Source: an uncultured Gammaproteobacteria bacterium (GTDB lineage Bacteria > Pseudomonadota > Gammaproteobacteria > Arenicellales > CAJQKF01). Taken from it: a DNA stretch of 42,631 bases. Every line of letters starts with the position of its first letter. The stretch's first letter is position 1. Both the position numbers and the translations under genes were made by a program. The DNA is taken from positions 1-42,631 of the forward strand of contig CAJQKF010000031.1 in the NCBI GenBank assembly GCA_905478855.1, in the 5' to 3' direction. Below the pieces are notes generated by a model that searched no databases, was not told the origin of the DNA, and saw nothing but the letters and a program-made list of their open reading frames with translations. Below, piece after piece: positions 8,394 to 16,860 of the stretch.

Positions 8394-9614
8394 TTAGTCT
8401 TTAAGAGATTGGTAAACCGTGTTTCGAAAGTCCAGACGAGACTGATGCGTTAATGATGGCAGAAATTGTTGCATTAATATGGCTATGAGTTGTTTATCAG
8501 GATCGATCCAACAATACGTATCGGCAATTCCTCCCCAACCATAATCCCCCAAAGAGCCTAATGTTTCTGCTGTTCTCGGCTCGATGTTGATGCAATAGCC
8601 AAGACCAAACCCGTAAGACATTGACGTTTTGGAAACAATGCCATTATATGCGATGGGTAGTAAATCGTCAGGAAGTTGGTTGGTCGTTATTAAATCAATA
8701 GATTTTTTACTCAATAATCTCTCCCCAAATAGTTCCCCTCTATTTAACATCATACTAGCGAATCGCCAGTAGTCTTCTGCAGTAGAGACGAGTCCGCCGC
8801 CACCTGATTGCTCGACAACAGGATATACATTTGATTCTGCTATATAAGGTGACTTATCGGACGTTTCTACTATGGAAAATGGATTATCATCGGTGGCACC
8901 GTATAGAGTAGCAAACCGGTTTATCTTGTGCTGAGGAACGGTAAAGTCGGTATCAACCATTTTTAGAGGAGTAAAAATATTTTTATGCAAATACTCTTCG
9001 AACGATAAAGAACTGATTAGTTGGACAAGATAACCGCAAATATCGGTAGCGATGCTGTAACGCCAAAGTTCCCCTGGTTGGGCGATAAGCGGCATGTCTA
9101 ACTGCTGCTCCACAAACTGCTCGAGCGTTCGTTTTTTTCCTGTTGGTGAAAGTAATCTTCTGTAATGATTATTGGTCGAACTATCTGTCTTGTTTTGACC
9201 GTAGGTAAAACCGGCTGTATGCGTAAGGAGATGGCGTATTGTGATTGGAGTTTTTAATGCTTCATACGTTCTTTTACCGTTTGATACTTGCAGATTCTTT
9301 AAGGAGGGAATCCATTTATGGGCAGGACTATCCAGACTTATATTGTTCTTTTCGAGAAGCATCATAAGCGCAACGCTGGTAATTGGCTTGGTCATTGAGT
9401 AGATGCGAAAAATCGTATCGTTCATGATCAAAACTTGATTTTGAATATTTTGATATCCAAAATTAGAAAAATACACAGGTTTTCCGAAACGACTAACCAA
9501 ACACACCATTCCAGCTGATTTTCCTTGGACGATATAATGTTTCATCATGTCGTCGATGCGGGATAGACGATTAGTATCGAAACCCAGCTCAATTGGATCT
9601 TGGGTCTGTAACAT
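8394..9614 (-). CDS. Serine hydrolase of the class C beta-lactamase/esterase type
   Basis: The catalytic SxxK motif is IYSMTKPITS (S73, K76 counted from the chosen start), the tyrosine motif is WRYSIATDICGYL, and a late glycine-rich GDYGWGGIADTY replaces the KTG box. The pair 'WRYSxATD' and 'GWGG' is typical of EstB-like carboxylesterases rather than true beta-lactamases. No signal peptide is visible, so it is probably cytosolic. The ATG at 9614 (MLQTQDPIELGFD) is preferred because family members start at the conserved 'LGFDxxRLxRID' segment; an in-frame ATG at 9689 would add 25 unrelated residues. Antibiotic resistance should not be inferred. Confidence 0.85.
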   Translation of the reverse strand: MLQTQDPIELGFDTNRLSRIDDMMKHYIVQGKSAGMVCLVSRFGKPVYFSNFGYQNIQNQVLIMNDTIFRIYSMTKPITSVALMMLLEKNNISLDSPAHKWIPSLKNLQVSNGKRTYEALKTPITIRHLLTHTAGFTYGQNKTDSSTNNHYRRLLSPTGKKRTLEQFVEQQLDMPLIAQPGELWRYSIATDICGYLVQLISSLSFEEYLHKNIFTPLKMVDTDFTVPQHKINRFATLYGATDDNPFSIVETSDKSPYIAESNVYPVVEQSGGGGLVSTAEDYWRFASMMLNRGELFGERLLSKKSIDLITTNQLPDDLLPIAYNGIVSKTSMSYGFGLGYCINIEPRTAETLGSLGDYGWGGIADTYCWIDPDKQLIAILMQQFLPSLTHQSRLDFRNTVYQSLKD

Positions 9615-9916
9615 AGCGTTTATCTGCCCTATTCTACAAGTGTGATTTAAGTGCACTGCATTGTGTGGTAACCGCACTAACCATATCACTATACCGCTTA
9701 GCTATTTACACTAGATATATCTCCCAGCATAAACCCAAACTCTTATTGACACTTATATCCCGTGTTAGACTTAAGAGTAGACGTTCTTCTACAATATAAA
9801 CGCGATATGTGAATGAGTCGTTACGCTGTGAGTATCTGTGTTTGTGATGTTTGTTATCGAAATTATCACTTCAGTGGGTATTAGTATTGATTCAATCCCC
9901 CTATAAGGAGCAGCAA

Positions 9917-10465
9917 ATGAAAAGTTATTTAGTCAAGGTATTTCTTATTAGCCTATGTCTGATTAGTTGGCAAGTTTTTGGTCAAAGTGATTCATCTAGC
10001 GCGCCGACTGCTGTTGCAAATATAGGAAAATATAAGGATTGGGCATTACGGTGTGTTGAGGATGAGGTTGGTAAGCAAGGCAGGTGTCGTTTGTTTCAAC
10101 GACTTATCCTTGAAGAGAACAAACGTGTTGTGCTACAAGCGATGATTGTATTGCCAAAAAATGTTACCGATCCTGCGAATGCCGTTTTTGTTCTGCCATT
10201 AGGATTGCATTTACCGTCAGGCATAAAGTTGCGAGTAGATTCTGGGGAAGTCTCTGATTTACAGGTTGAGCGTTGCTTTCCGCAAGGTTGCACCGCACGC
10301 ATACTCCTTGATAGGAAAATGCTAACGTCCTTTAAAGAAGGGAATATTGCAACGGTAATTGTTCGCGAAAGGCCGACGCAAGACGTCAATCTAAGGGTTT
10401 CTCTAGCGGGCTTCAGCGCGGGATACAAGGCACTTTTAAAGGCAGAATCTGAACGACGTGATTAA
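9917..10465 (+). CDS. Invasion-associated locus B (IalB) family secreted protein
   Basis: A signal peptide opens the protein (MKSYLVKVFLISLCLISWQVFG, cleavage probably near residue 22). The mature part has the family layout: YKDWALRC with a second cysteine in GRCRLFQ, then the central LPLGLHLPSGIKLRVD, then a second cysteine pair in VERCFPQGC. These four cysteines are typical of IalB-like proteins (Pfam 06776). The name comes from a Bartonella factor, but the family is common in free-living proteobacteria, so virulence is not implied. AAGGAG at 9905-9910 sits six bases before the ATG at 9917 and decides the start over the in-frame ATG at 9851. Convergent with the next gene, two bases apart. 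Confidence 0.85.
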   Translation: MKSYLVKVFLISLCLISWQVFGQSDSSSAPTAVANIGKYKDWALRCVEDEVGKQGRCRLFQRLILEENKRVVLQAMIVLPKNVTDPANAVFVLPLGLHLPSGIKLRVDSGEVSDLQVERCFPQGCTARILLDRKMLTSFKEGNIATVIVRERPTQDVNLRVSLAGFSAGYKALLKAESERRD

Positions 10466-10467
10466 TA

Positions 10468-11193
10468 TCAAATTTTCTTTTCCATTAGTTTAGTGAATTC
10501 CTTTAGTGCGCAACGTTGTACACCGGATTCGTTAAAGTTTTTAGGCGACAACCAACCTTCGTAAGCTCTTTTAATGTTGGACCACTCATGGTCTAACATG
10601 GAGAACCATGCCGTATCTCTGTTTCGACCTTTGTACATGGTCATCTGTCGAAAAGTACCTTCATACTGAAAACCGAAACGTACTGCTGCTCTTCTGGATG
10701 GTTCGTTCAAAGCATCGCATTTCCATTCATATCGACGATAGCCTAGTTCGTCAAACACACGATGCATCATCAGGTACATAGCTTCGGTTGCAAGTGGTGT
10801 ACGTTGCAGTAAGGGTGAGAAATGAATATGTCCCACTTCTATTACACCATCTAAAGGGTTAATTCGAAGATAGCTCGCAATACCAACAGCTTTGCCAGTG
10901 CGTTGATTTACTATGCTATAAAAATAGGGATCACTGGCGGTACTAACACCTGTTAGCCAAGATTTAAATTCATCAATATCGTCAAATGGGCCATAGGGTA
11001 AATAGGTCCAGTTATGTTGATTGATATCGGTCTGGAAGGCGTCAAAGAGATCGCTTAGATGAGCATCAGGATCTAGCGGAAGCAACGTACAGTATTGTCC
11101 GACCATAGCTACACTTGTTGGTTTCGCAGCGAGCTGCCATCCGTACACGGGGAAACCTATCGGTTGACCTAAATGATTCGTATTGTTGTTCAT
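10468..11193 (-). CDS. GNAT family N-acetyltransferase (RimJ/RimL-like)
   Basis: The protein has the GNAT acetyl-CoA fold: the beta-4/alpha-3 region EVGHIHFSPLLQRTPLATEAM near residue 133 and the RimJ/RimL-type end CDALNEPSRRAAVRFGFQYEGTFRQ near residue 175. The start region (GFPVYGWQLAAKPTSVAMVGQYCTL) matches the group that acetylates small molecules or protein termini, but the acceptor is not predictable. Length 241 is on the long side, with about 30 residues after the core. It is a single gene, and its stop nearly touches the convergent IalB-like gene. Confidence 0.88.
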   Translation of the reverse strand: MNNNTNHLGQPIGFPVYGWQLAAKPTSVAMVGQYCTLLPLDPDAHLSDLFDAFQTDINQHNWTYLPYGPFDDIDEFKSWLTGVSTASDPYFYSIVNQRTGKAVGIASYLRINPLDGVIEVGHIHFSPLLQRTPLATEAMYLMMHRVFDELGYRRYEWKCDALNEPSRRAAVRFGFQYEGTFRQMTMYKGRNRDTAWFSMLDHEWSNIKRAYEGWLSPKNFNESGVQRCALKEFTKLMEKKI

Positions 11194-11606
11194 TTTCCGT
11201 TTTGACTCTAAAAGAATGACTCTGGATATACGTGGTAAATATTAACACGGATGCAGAGATTTATTTTTATGTATGCGTGTGTAACTGCAGAGTAAACGCG
11301 GACGAAATTTTTTTTAAGCGAACTATTGAGTTTTACATGGTGATAGGTGTTCTACATTAACTTTAGTTTTCGGCGTGCCAAAACTCAATAATTATCGTAC
11401 ACTGGCTGTATTAAATGACACTGCATCTTTAAGTCTTAAGCGTTAGAGTGAGTTTTTATAAAATATTTTTCTCTGACGGGGTTAAAAAAAGATTTTTTGT
11501 GATTTGATAGTTTATTTGCTAAGTATATTGAAAAAGAATGTATATATATACAATGCTAGTACTGATAAAAATTTGAAATTTTGTCTCCAAATATAGAGGA
11601 ATGATA
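11194..11606. other. Gene-free stretch of 413 bases upstream of the betaine transporter
   Basis: This divergent region lies between the GNAT gene and the binding-protein gene. It holds an 11-base perfect inverted repeat with arms at 11324-11334 and 11380-11390 (TATTGAGTTTT and its complement) and, nearer the gene, an AT palindrome GTATATATATAC at 11540-11551. A TTGAAA at 11528 and TACAAT at 11549 are 15 bases apart, so they are a weak promoter candidate. No reading frame of note was found. Confidence 0.45.
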
Positions 11607-12566
11607 GTGATTAAATTAAACAAAACATTAGCCGCACCAGCTTTGGCGTGTGCCATTGGTTTCGGTGGTGTAGCGCAAGCAGCCGACATGGTTATTGGTG
11701 TGCCAAATTGGCCGTCTGTTGCCGTTACTGCCGAAATACTGAAAGTTGTGCTTGAAGATAATTTGGGGCTGGAAGTTGAAGTGCAGAATGGCACGAACCC
11801 GATCGTATTTGAAGCGATGGACTCTGGCAGCATGCAAGTACATCCTGAAGTATGGTTGCCTAATCAATCCAATTTAAATAATACATACGTAAAAGAAAAA
11901 GGCACTGTACGTATGAATCCAAATGGTGTTGCGGCTTTTCAAGGGATGTGTGTCACTAAGGGAACCGCAGACCGAACAGGTATCAAAAAGCTATCTGAGT
12001 TAACTAATCCAGATATGGCTGCGAAATTCGATACTGATGGCGATGGCCTTGGCGAAGTTTGGATTGGTGCTCCGGGTTGGGCATCTACCAATGTTGAAAA
12101 AGTTCGTGGTAAAAGCTACGGCTATTCCGAAACTATGACTCTGAAAGAAATGGATGAGACATTGGCATTAGCCGAAGTAGATAATGCCGTAGCTCAAGAT
12201 AAGGATATTGTGTTTTTCTGCTATACACCACATCACATGTTTGCACTTCATGAATTAGTGATTTTAGAAGAGCCAAAATATGATGCTTCTAAATGGAACG
12301 TGATTCAACCTACAGATGATCCAGAATGGTTAGAGAAATCAGAAGCAGGCGTTGCTTGGGATTTGGCTTATCTGCATATCCATTACGCTACAGCGTTGGA
12401 AACTGAGCTTCCTGAGGCAGCATCCGTTTTGTCTAAAGTAAAACTGGATACTGATTCAGTTTCTCAAATGACTTATGCCTTAGTTGTTGATAAGCAAGAT
12501 CCTGCAGAATTTGCAAAAAAATGGGTTGCCGATAACTCTGCTATCGTTGATGAATGGTTGAAGTAA
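11607..12566 (+). CDS. Glycine betaine/proline-type ABC transporter substrate-binding protein
   Basis: A ProX/OpuAC-type periplasmic binding protein. The signal peptide ends at GVAQA-AD, and the mature chain starts MVIGVPNWPSVAVTAEILK. Tryptophans in VPNWPS, PEVWLPNQ, EVWIGAPGWAS are in places that form the aromatic cage for quaternary ammonium compounds in this family. Length is about 319. A GTG at 11607 is preferred: AGAGGA at 11595-11600 directly abuts the ATG at 11601 but is correctly spaced, six bases, from the GTG. First gene of the importer set; a strong hairpin terminator lies after it, before the ATPase gene. Betaine is the likely but unproven ligand; choline, carnitine, ectoine or proline betaine are alternatives. 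Confidence 0.92.
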   Translation: MIKLNKTLAAPALACAIGFGGVAQAADMVIGVPNWPSVAVTAEILKVVLEDNLGLEVEVQNGTNPIVFEAMDSGSMQVHPEVWLPNQSNLNNTYVKEKGTVRMNPNGVAAFQGMCVTKGTADRTGIKKLSELTNPDMAAKFDTDGDGLGEVWIGAPGWASTNVEKVRGKSYGYSETMTLKEMDETLALAEVDNAVAQDKDIVFFCYTPHHMFALHELVILEEPKYDASKWNVIQPTDDPEWLEKSEAGVAWDLAYLHIHYATALETELPEAASVLSKVKLDTDSVSQMTYALVVDKQDPAEFAKKWVADNSAIVDEWLK

Positions 12567-12619
12567 GTCTTGATTTATTAGGATACGATTCGGATTACGA
12601 ATCATCATGAAAAAACCTG

Positions 12620-12664
12620 GCAGGCCAATTGTTCGCAACATGTGAAAAATTGGCCTGCTTTTTT
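12620..12664 (+). terminator. Intrinsic terminator after the betaine-type binding protein gene
   Basis: Perfect 11-base stem GCAGGCCAATT (12620-12630) with AATTGGCCTGC (12648-12658), a 17-base loop, then six T. It lies between the binding-protein gene and the ATPase gene, so it would lower expression of the downstream genes relative to the binding protein. Confidence 0.8.
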
Positions 12665-12771
12665 ATGCTTGAACAAGGTTTGTATATTCCGTATGTTCAT
12701 TTGAACGCATAACATGTTTAATGATCATACTAAAACCTTACCTGCGATGCAGGCAACGTTGGGCAAAATAA

Positions 12772-12813
12772 TTATTCAATAATAATCTGTTTAAGCCGTT
12801 CGTTATTGAATAA
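12772..12813 (+). promoter_or_regulatory. Inverted repeat in front of the ATPase gene
   Basis: Arms TTATTCAATAA (12772-12782) and TTATTGAATAA (12803-12813) are perfectly complementary with a 20-base loop. The repeat lies 28 bases before the TTG start of the ATPase gene. It could be an operator or an RNA hairpin affecting its translation. There is no T run after it, so it is not a standard terminator. Confidence 0.4.
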
Positions 12814-12841
12814 CCTGGTTTCTGATTAGGGGGATAGTAAC

Positions 12842-13891
12842 TTGCATGAAACAGTCATAAAGTTAGATAACGTTTGGAAAATTTTTGGTGACCGATCTGC
12901 GGAGGCCATGCAAGCAATAAAAAGCGAAGGCCTTACTAAGCCGCAAGTTCTAGAAAAATTTGGCTGTGTAGTTGGTGTTGCGGATACATCATTTGAAGTA
13001 ACTCGCGGTGAGATATTTTGCGTAATGGGGCTTTCTGGTTCTGGTAAGTCCACTATGGTTAGACATTTAAATCGATTACTTGAACCCACATCGGGAAGTA
13101 TTAATGTTCTTGGTAAGGATGTTGTTGGGCTTAACGAAAAGGAACTGCGTGAATTAAGAGCCGCACATATCGGTATGGTGTTTCAACACATGGCTTTATT
13201 CCCTCACCGAACAGTTCGCGACAATGTTGCATTTCCGTTGCAGGTTCAAGGTTTCCCTAAAAATAAACGTTGGGAAGAATCTCAAAGATGCTTAAGCCTC
13301 GTCAATTTAGATGGGTATGAGGATCGTTTTCCAAGCGAGTTATCTGGAGGTATGCAACAACGTGTCGGTCTTGCCCGTGCGTTAGCTTCAGATCCCGAAG
13401 TTTTGTTAATGGATGAGCCTTTTTCCGCTTTGGATCCACTTATTCGACGTCAGCTCCAAGAACAATTTATGGCCTTATCGGCAGATCTTGATAAGACTAC
13501 GGTATTTATTACCCATGATTTAGATGAAGCAATTCGTATTGGTAATCGGATTGCGATAATGAAAGATGGTTATATTGTTCAGGTTGGAACTCCTGAAGAG
13601 ATTGTAACCAACCCAATTGACGAATACGTAAGTGATTTTGTTGAGGGTATTTCAACGCTTAAATTAATATTTGCCCACACTATAATGGAAAAAATGGATG
13701 ACTATCAGTTACAGCAAGGAGATGATCTATCGCAAGCGCCTCGGGTATCTGAAGATACCGATTTAAGCGGGCTAATTGATGTTTCCACAACTACAGATCA
13801 ACCGGTAGTCATTCAGAATGCCGATGGCAGAGATGTAGGGGTAGTTAATAAAATCACGCTTCTTAAGGGCATAAAAGGTGGAGATAACTAA
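12842..13891 (+). CDS. proV: Glycine betaine/proline-type ABC transporter ATP-binding protein (ProV-like)
   Basis: The ATPase of the importer. The family lead VWKIFGDRSAEAM, Walker A GLSGSGKST (63-71), Q-loop FQHMALFPHRTV, signature LSGGMQQ (167-173), Walker B LLMDEPFSALD (188-198) and the H-loop ITHDLDEA are all present. After about residue 265 a shorter tail replaces the two CBS domains of E. coli ProV; at most one CBS-like unit (PVVIQNADGRDVGVV) is seen. Length 349 against about 400 for E. coli. The start is a TTG at 12842, eight bases after AGGGGG (12828-12833); the ATG at 12846 is out of frame. Its stop TAA shares one base with the permease start. Confidence 0.95.
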   Translation: MHETVIKLDNVWKIFGDRSAEAMQAIKSEGLTKPQVLEKFGCVVGVADTSFEVTRGEIFCVMGLSGSGKSTMVRHLNRLLEPTSGSINVLGKDVVGLNEKELRELRAAHIGMVFQHMALFPHRTVRDNVAFPLQVQGFPKNKRWEESQRCLSLVNLDGYEDRFPSELSGGMQQRVGLARALASDPEVLLMDEPFSALDPLIRRQLQEQFMALSADLDKTTVFITHDLDEAIRIGNRIAIMKDGYIVQVGTPEEIVTNPIDEYVSDFVEGISTLKLIFAHTIMEKMDDYQLQQGDDLSQAPRVSEDTDLSGLIDVSTTTDQPVVIQNADGRDVGVVNKITLLKGIKGGDN

Positions 13892-15420
13892 TGAAAGAAA
13901 CAGGTTTAAGTGCAGGACCCAGTAATCTTAGTAGCTCTATTGGTGATTTTGTTGGTCAAAACGATGAGTATTACAATCAAGAATTTGGAAAAATACAGTC
14001 CGCTACAAAATTCCCCTGGACCTGGAATACCATGGCAGCGCTTGCTGGGCCTTTTTGGGCTTCAGCCAGAGGCTTATGGGGCCAATTTTGGATTTTTCTG
14101 ATTTTAGAGTTACTTGCATTGGTGCAAATAGGCCGTGGACTTTGGGGCGACCTAGGTGCAGCAAAGTTGGCGCGAGCAGATCGTCTGAACTTGAAATGGC
14201 AAGAGCTTTACGAGAAAGGCCAGGCTGCGTTACAAGCTGGTGATGAAGGCGCGCAAGGTTTAATAGAAACGGCAGGTAACCTGAAAAATGCCGCAGCCCG
14301 AGTAACCGAGGAAGCAGCAGCATTATCGGCTGAAGCAACAGGTATTCTTATAACCGGGCTAGTTTTAATTATTGTCTTGAAAGTAATTCAAGGTTTTAAC
14401 GCAAATCTAAGTTATGAAAAACAATATCTAACCTGGCGGGCTCAGCCACAATCAACGCCATCGGGCTTTCATTGGGGTTGGGTGATTTATGGTATTGGAT
14501 TATGGCTCGCGATTGCGCCACTAACTATTTATCGATTTACTTTTACGAAGCCAGCCGAATGGATCATGGCTGTACCCATTGGCAAACAGTTTTTTACACC
14601 AACATCAAAATGGATGGATGGTGGATTTAATTGGTTGTCCAAACATGGAGCGGGTGCCTTTGATAAAGTCGTAGACGCTATTCGCACTATTCTTGATGGA
14701 TTGGAAACTATATTTGTTGATACACCGTGGCCGGTCGTTATGACGATTATTCTGGTTATGGCATGGCGTTTGGCAGGTCCACGCATTGCTGTTTTTACCG
14801 CAGCCTGTTTAGCTTATCTAGCGTTATTTGGGTTGTGGGAAACCAGTATGCAAACGGTAGCATTATTAGGCGCCGCCGCATTTTTGTGTTTGTTATTCGG
14901 TATTCCATTAGGTATTTGGTTTGGTAAAAGCCAACGAGCTTATAATTCGGCGCTACCCATTTTGGATTTCATGCAGACCATGCCTGCATTTGTGTACTTG
15001 ATACCGATCATTGCATTTTTCGGAACGGGTAAACCACCCGGTGTTCTTTCAACAATTATTTTTGGTATGCCGCCGGTAATTCGCTTGACCGCGTTGGGAA
15101 TGAAAAGTGTTTCTGAGCATACTAAGGAAGCCGCCGTTGCATTTGGTTGTACTAAATGGACACTGCTTAAGGATGTTGAAATACCACTGGCGATGCCCTC
15201 TATTATGACGGGAATTAATCAGACTATATTGATGTGTTTATCAATGGTTGTAATCGCATCGTTAATTGGCGCCGGCGGATTAGGTAAAAACGTTCTTGAA
15301 GCGTTACAGTATGCTGCTAAAGGACAAGGTATGTTAGCCGGTTTAGCTATTCTGTTTTGTGCGATGGTAATAGATCGTATTATTCAGGGTCATTACGCTC
15401 GTAAAACCGCTCGACAGTAA
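13891..15420 (+). CDS. proW: Glycine betaine/proline-type ABC permease with extra N-terminal membrane domain
   Basis: The C-terminal part from about residue 280 is a ProW-type permease: QTMPAFVYLIPIIAFFGTG near 362-380 and the ATPase-contact loop EAAVAFGCTKWTLLKDVEIPLAMPSIMTG near 413-441. Ahead of it lie about 270 extra residues. FPWTWNTMAALAGPFWASARGLWGQFW (41-67) leads into a membrane helix, then an alanine-rich predicted coiled region (about 88-150), a second helix (151-168), and GFNANLSYEKQYLTWRAQ (168-185). The 'WNxxAxxxGPFW' and 'NxxxxYxxxY' pattern recalls DUF2628 membrane proteins, so this looks like a fusion. Length 509 against about 280-350 for usual ProW/OpuAB. Overlaps the ATPase gene by one base. 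A perfect hairpin follows the stop. Confidence 0.9.
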   Translation: MKETGLSAGPSNLSSSIGDFVGQNDEYYNQEFGKIQSATKFPWTWNTMAALAGPFWASARGLWGQFWIFLILELLALVQIGRGLWGDLGAAKLARADRLNLKWQELYEKGQAALQAGDEGAQGLIETAGNLKNAAARVTEEAAALSAEATGILITGLVLIIVLKVIQGFNANLSYEKQYLTWRAQPQSTPSGFHWGWVIYGIGLWLAIAPLTIYRFTFTKPAEWIMAVPIGKQFFTPTSKWMDGGFNWLSKHGAGAFDKVVDAIRTILDGLETIFVDTPWPVVMTIILVMAWRLAGPRIAVFTAACLAYLALFGLWETSMQTVALLGAAAFLCLLFGIPLGIWFGKSQRAYNSALPILDFMQTMPAFVYLIPIIAFFGTGKPPGVLSTIIFGMPPVIRLTALGMKSVSEHTKEAAVAFGCTKWTLLKDVEIPLAMPSIMTGINQTILMCLSMVVIASLIGAGGLGKNVLEALQYAAKGQGMLAGLAILFCAMVIDRIIQGHYARKTARQ

Positions 15421-15432
15421 TTGGGCTTAGGT

Positions 15433-15464
15433 AACGGGTTATTCAGGCAATCGAATAACCCGTT
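15433..15464 (+). terminator. Hairpin at the end of the betaine transporter operon
   Basis: Perfect 12-base stem AACGGGTTATTC (15433-15444) with GAATAACCCGTT (15453-15464) and an 8-base loop, starting 13 bases after the permease stop and followed by CCTATATTTT. The T run is interrupted, so termination may be partial. Confidence 0.65.
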
Positions 15465-15562
15465 CCTATATTTTCAAAAATAGGTTTTATTCTGCTTTTA
15501 ACGAATATTGATTAATTTCCTGTATCTACTTTTACAGTTGCAGCAAACAGGAGGAAGAAATA

Positions 15563-15946
15563 GTGTCTGATTACACAACTCTGAGCGAAATGGGTATTGT
15601 GAACCCCGATCAAATTGATCGTTATTCTCACGAGACAGTCAATAATACTGATATTTTACGTATTGTTTATAAACGCAAAAAAGGCTCGTTGTTACCATCT
15701 AGTAAACGTTTTAGATTCCAAAGAACAGACGAAATCCTGCTAGCGGGTGGCGACTCCAGAGGAACTCAAGTTCAACATAAAGTTTCGCCAGTTTTACGTC
15801 GAGCGTTGTCTGAACTTGACTCGTTGGTAAACTCTAAAACTGATCGTCGATCGAAACTTGAAGTTCTTGCAGACGAAGTGCGACGATTAAAGGAAGATAA
15901 TGCCGCTCGTCACGCCTACATCGAATCGTTAATCAAGGATCTCTAG
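15563..15946 (+). CDS. DUF3461 family protein
   Basis: A 127-residue protein with the family hallmarks: LSEMGIVNPDQIDRYS at residues 7-22, the charged IVYKRKKGSLLPSSKRFRFQR at 34-54, and a C-terminal helix rich in charge (EVLADEVRRLKEDNAARHAYIESLIKDL) likely to form a coiled coil. This family is common in gammaproteobacteria and has no known function. The start is a GTG at 15563 with GAGGAAG about six bases upstream, a strong site. It follows the betaine operon terminator, so it is probably transcribed on its own. Confidence 0.85.
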   Translation: MSDYTTLSEMGIVNPDQIDRYSHETVNNTDILRIVYKRKKGSLLPSSKRFRFQRTDEILLAGGDSRGTQVQHKVSPVLRRALSELDSLVNSKTDRRSKLEVLADEVRRLKEDNAARHAYIESLIKDL

Positions 15947-15987
15947 CCTATTTGATCTGTAAAAATGCTGTTTAACTATAACTATAA

Positions 15988-16033
15988 TTTGCATAAGCGA
16001 TAGTAAACACATAAACTATGCAAAATTTGCATA
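15988..16033 (+). promoter_or_regulatory. Promoter with overlapping palindromic operator for the racemase operon
   Basis: TTGCAT (15989-15994) and TAAACT (16012-16017) are spaced by 17 bases and make a reasonable sigma-70 pair. A perfect palindrome TATGCAAA-A-TTTGCATA (16017-16033) overlaps the end of the -10 and the expected transcription start. A third copy of the half-site, TTTGCATA, lies at 15988-15995, over the -35. A repressor covering both is the natural reading, and the nearby LysR-type gene is one candidate among others. The promoter call is by eye. Confidence 0.5.
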
Positions 16034-16109
16034 ACATAAGAGCAACGAAGCATTAGTCAGATATATGGCTAACTCGCTACACTGTGCTCATTTTTGGGCA
16101 GGGTTATAC

Positions 16110-16820
16110 ATGCACGATAGAGTAATTGGAGTTTTAGGGGGGCTTGGGCCTGAAGCGACCGTGGATTTTTGCTCTCGTATCATCGGCAATACAAATGCTC
16201 CGACCGAACAGGATCATATACGTTGTATTGTAGATAATAACCCCAAAGCACCGAATAGAAATCATGCCATTGCCGGCAATGGACCATCACCGGCACCAGC
16301 GTTTGAAGATTCAGCAAGGATGTTAGAACGTTGTGGCGTAGATTTTATTGTTATGCCGTGTAATACGGCTCATGCTTTTGTCGATGCTATTCTACAAAGC
16401 ATATCTATTCCGTTCATAAGCATGATTGATGAGACATGCAACCATCTATTGGAAAACCACCAAAACATCGAGCATATCGGCCTGCTTGCGGCTGATGGTT
16501 GTCTACGAGCAAACTTATATCAAACGAAACTTGAAGAAAGCGGTTTCACTGTTGTATTACTTAGTTCAACACAACAGGAGGCGTTTATGCGTACCGTCTA
16601 TAATATTAAGCAGTTTGGAGCCAGCAAAGAATCTAGAAAAGACATGGAAGACAATGCGCATACTCTGATTTCAGCTGGTGCCGAGATTATTCTGGCCGGA
16701 TGCACGGAAATCCCATTGGTGCTAAAACCTGAATCTATTTCTGTCCCTTTGGTTGAAACTACCGAAATTCTTGCTAAACAATCGGTTCGTTATGCAAAGC
16801 GCGAACTAGATTTACCTTAA
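16110..16820 (+). CDS. Aspartate/glutamate racemase family protein
   Basis: This cofactor-independent racemase has the two-cysteine active site: MPCNTAHAF near residue 83 and [10 protein letters not shown] near residue 203, with the N-terminal [20 protein letters not shown]. Both catalytic cysteines are present, so it is likely active. Substrate may be Asp, Glu or another amino acid. The ATG at 16110 is preferred over one at 16065 because family members begin right at the GVLGGLGP strand, though its ribosome-binding site is weak (AGGG). It is followed 40 bases later by the desulfhydrase gene, suggesting that racemase and lyase work on the two isomers of one amino acid. Confidence 0.88.
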   Translation: MHDRVIGVLGGLGPEATVDFCSRIIGNTNAPTEQDHIRCIVDNNPKAPNRNHAIAGNGPSPAPAFEDSARMLERCGVDFIVMPCNTAHAFVDAILQSISIPFISMIDETCNHLLENHQNIEHIGLLAADGCLRANLYQTKLEESGFTVVLLSSTQQEAFMRTVYNIKQFGASKESRKDMEDNAHTLISAGAEIILAGCTEIPLVLKPESISVPLVETTEILAKQSVRYAKRELDLP

Positions 16821-16860
16821 ATTTATTTTTCTAACCTTTTACCTACACTTAGGAGCTTAT

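Noticed and set aside
8394..9614. Beta-lactamase resistance gene
   Set aside because: It has SxxK but lacks the KTG box of real class C enzymes and has no visible signal peptide; the motifs fit EstB-like esterases.
9917..10465. Virulence (invasion) factor
   Set aside because: The IalB name is historical; the family is widespread in free-living bacteria, and no other virulence genes are seen.
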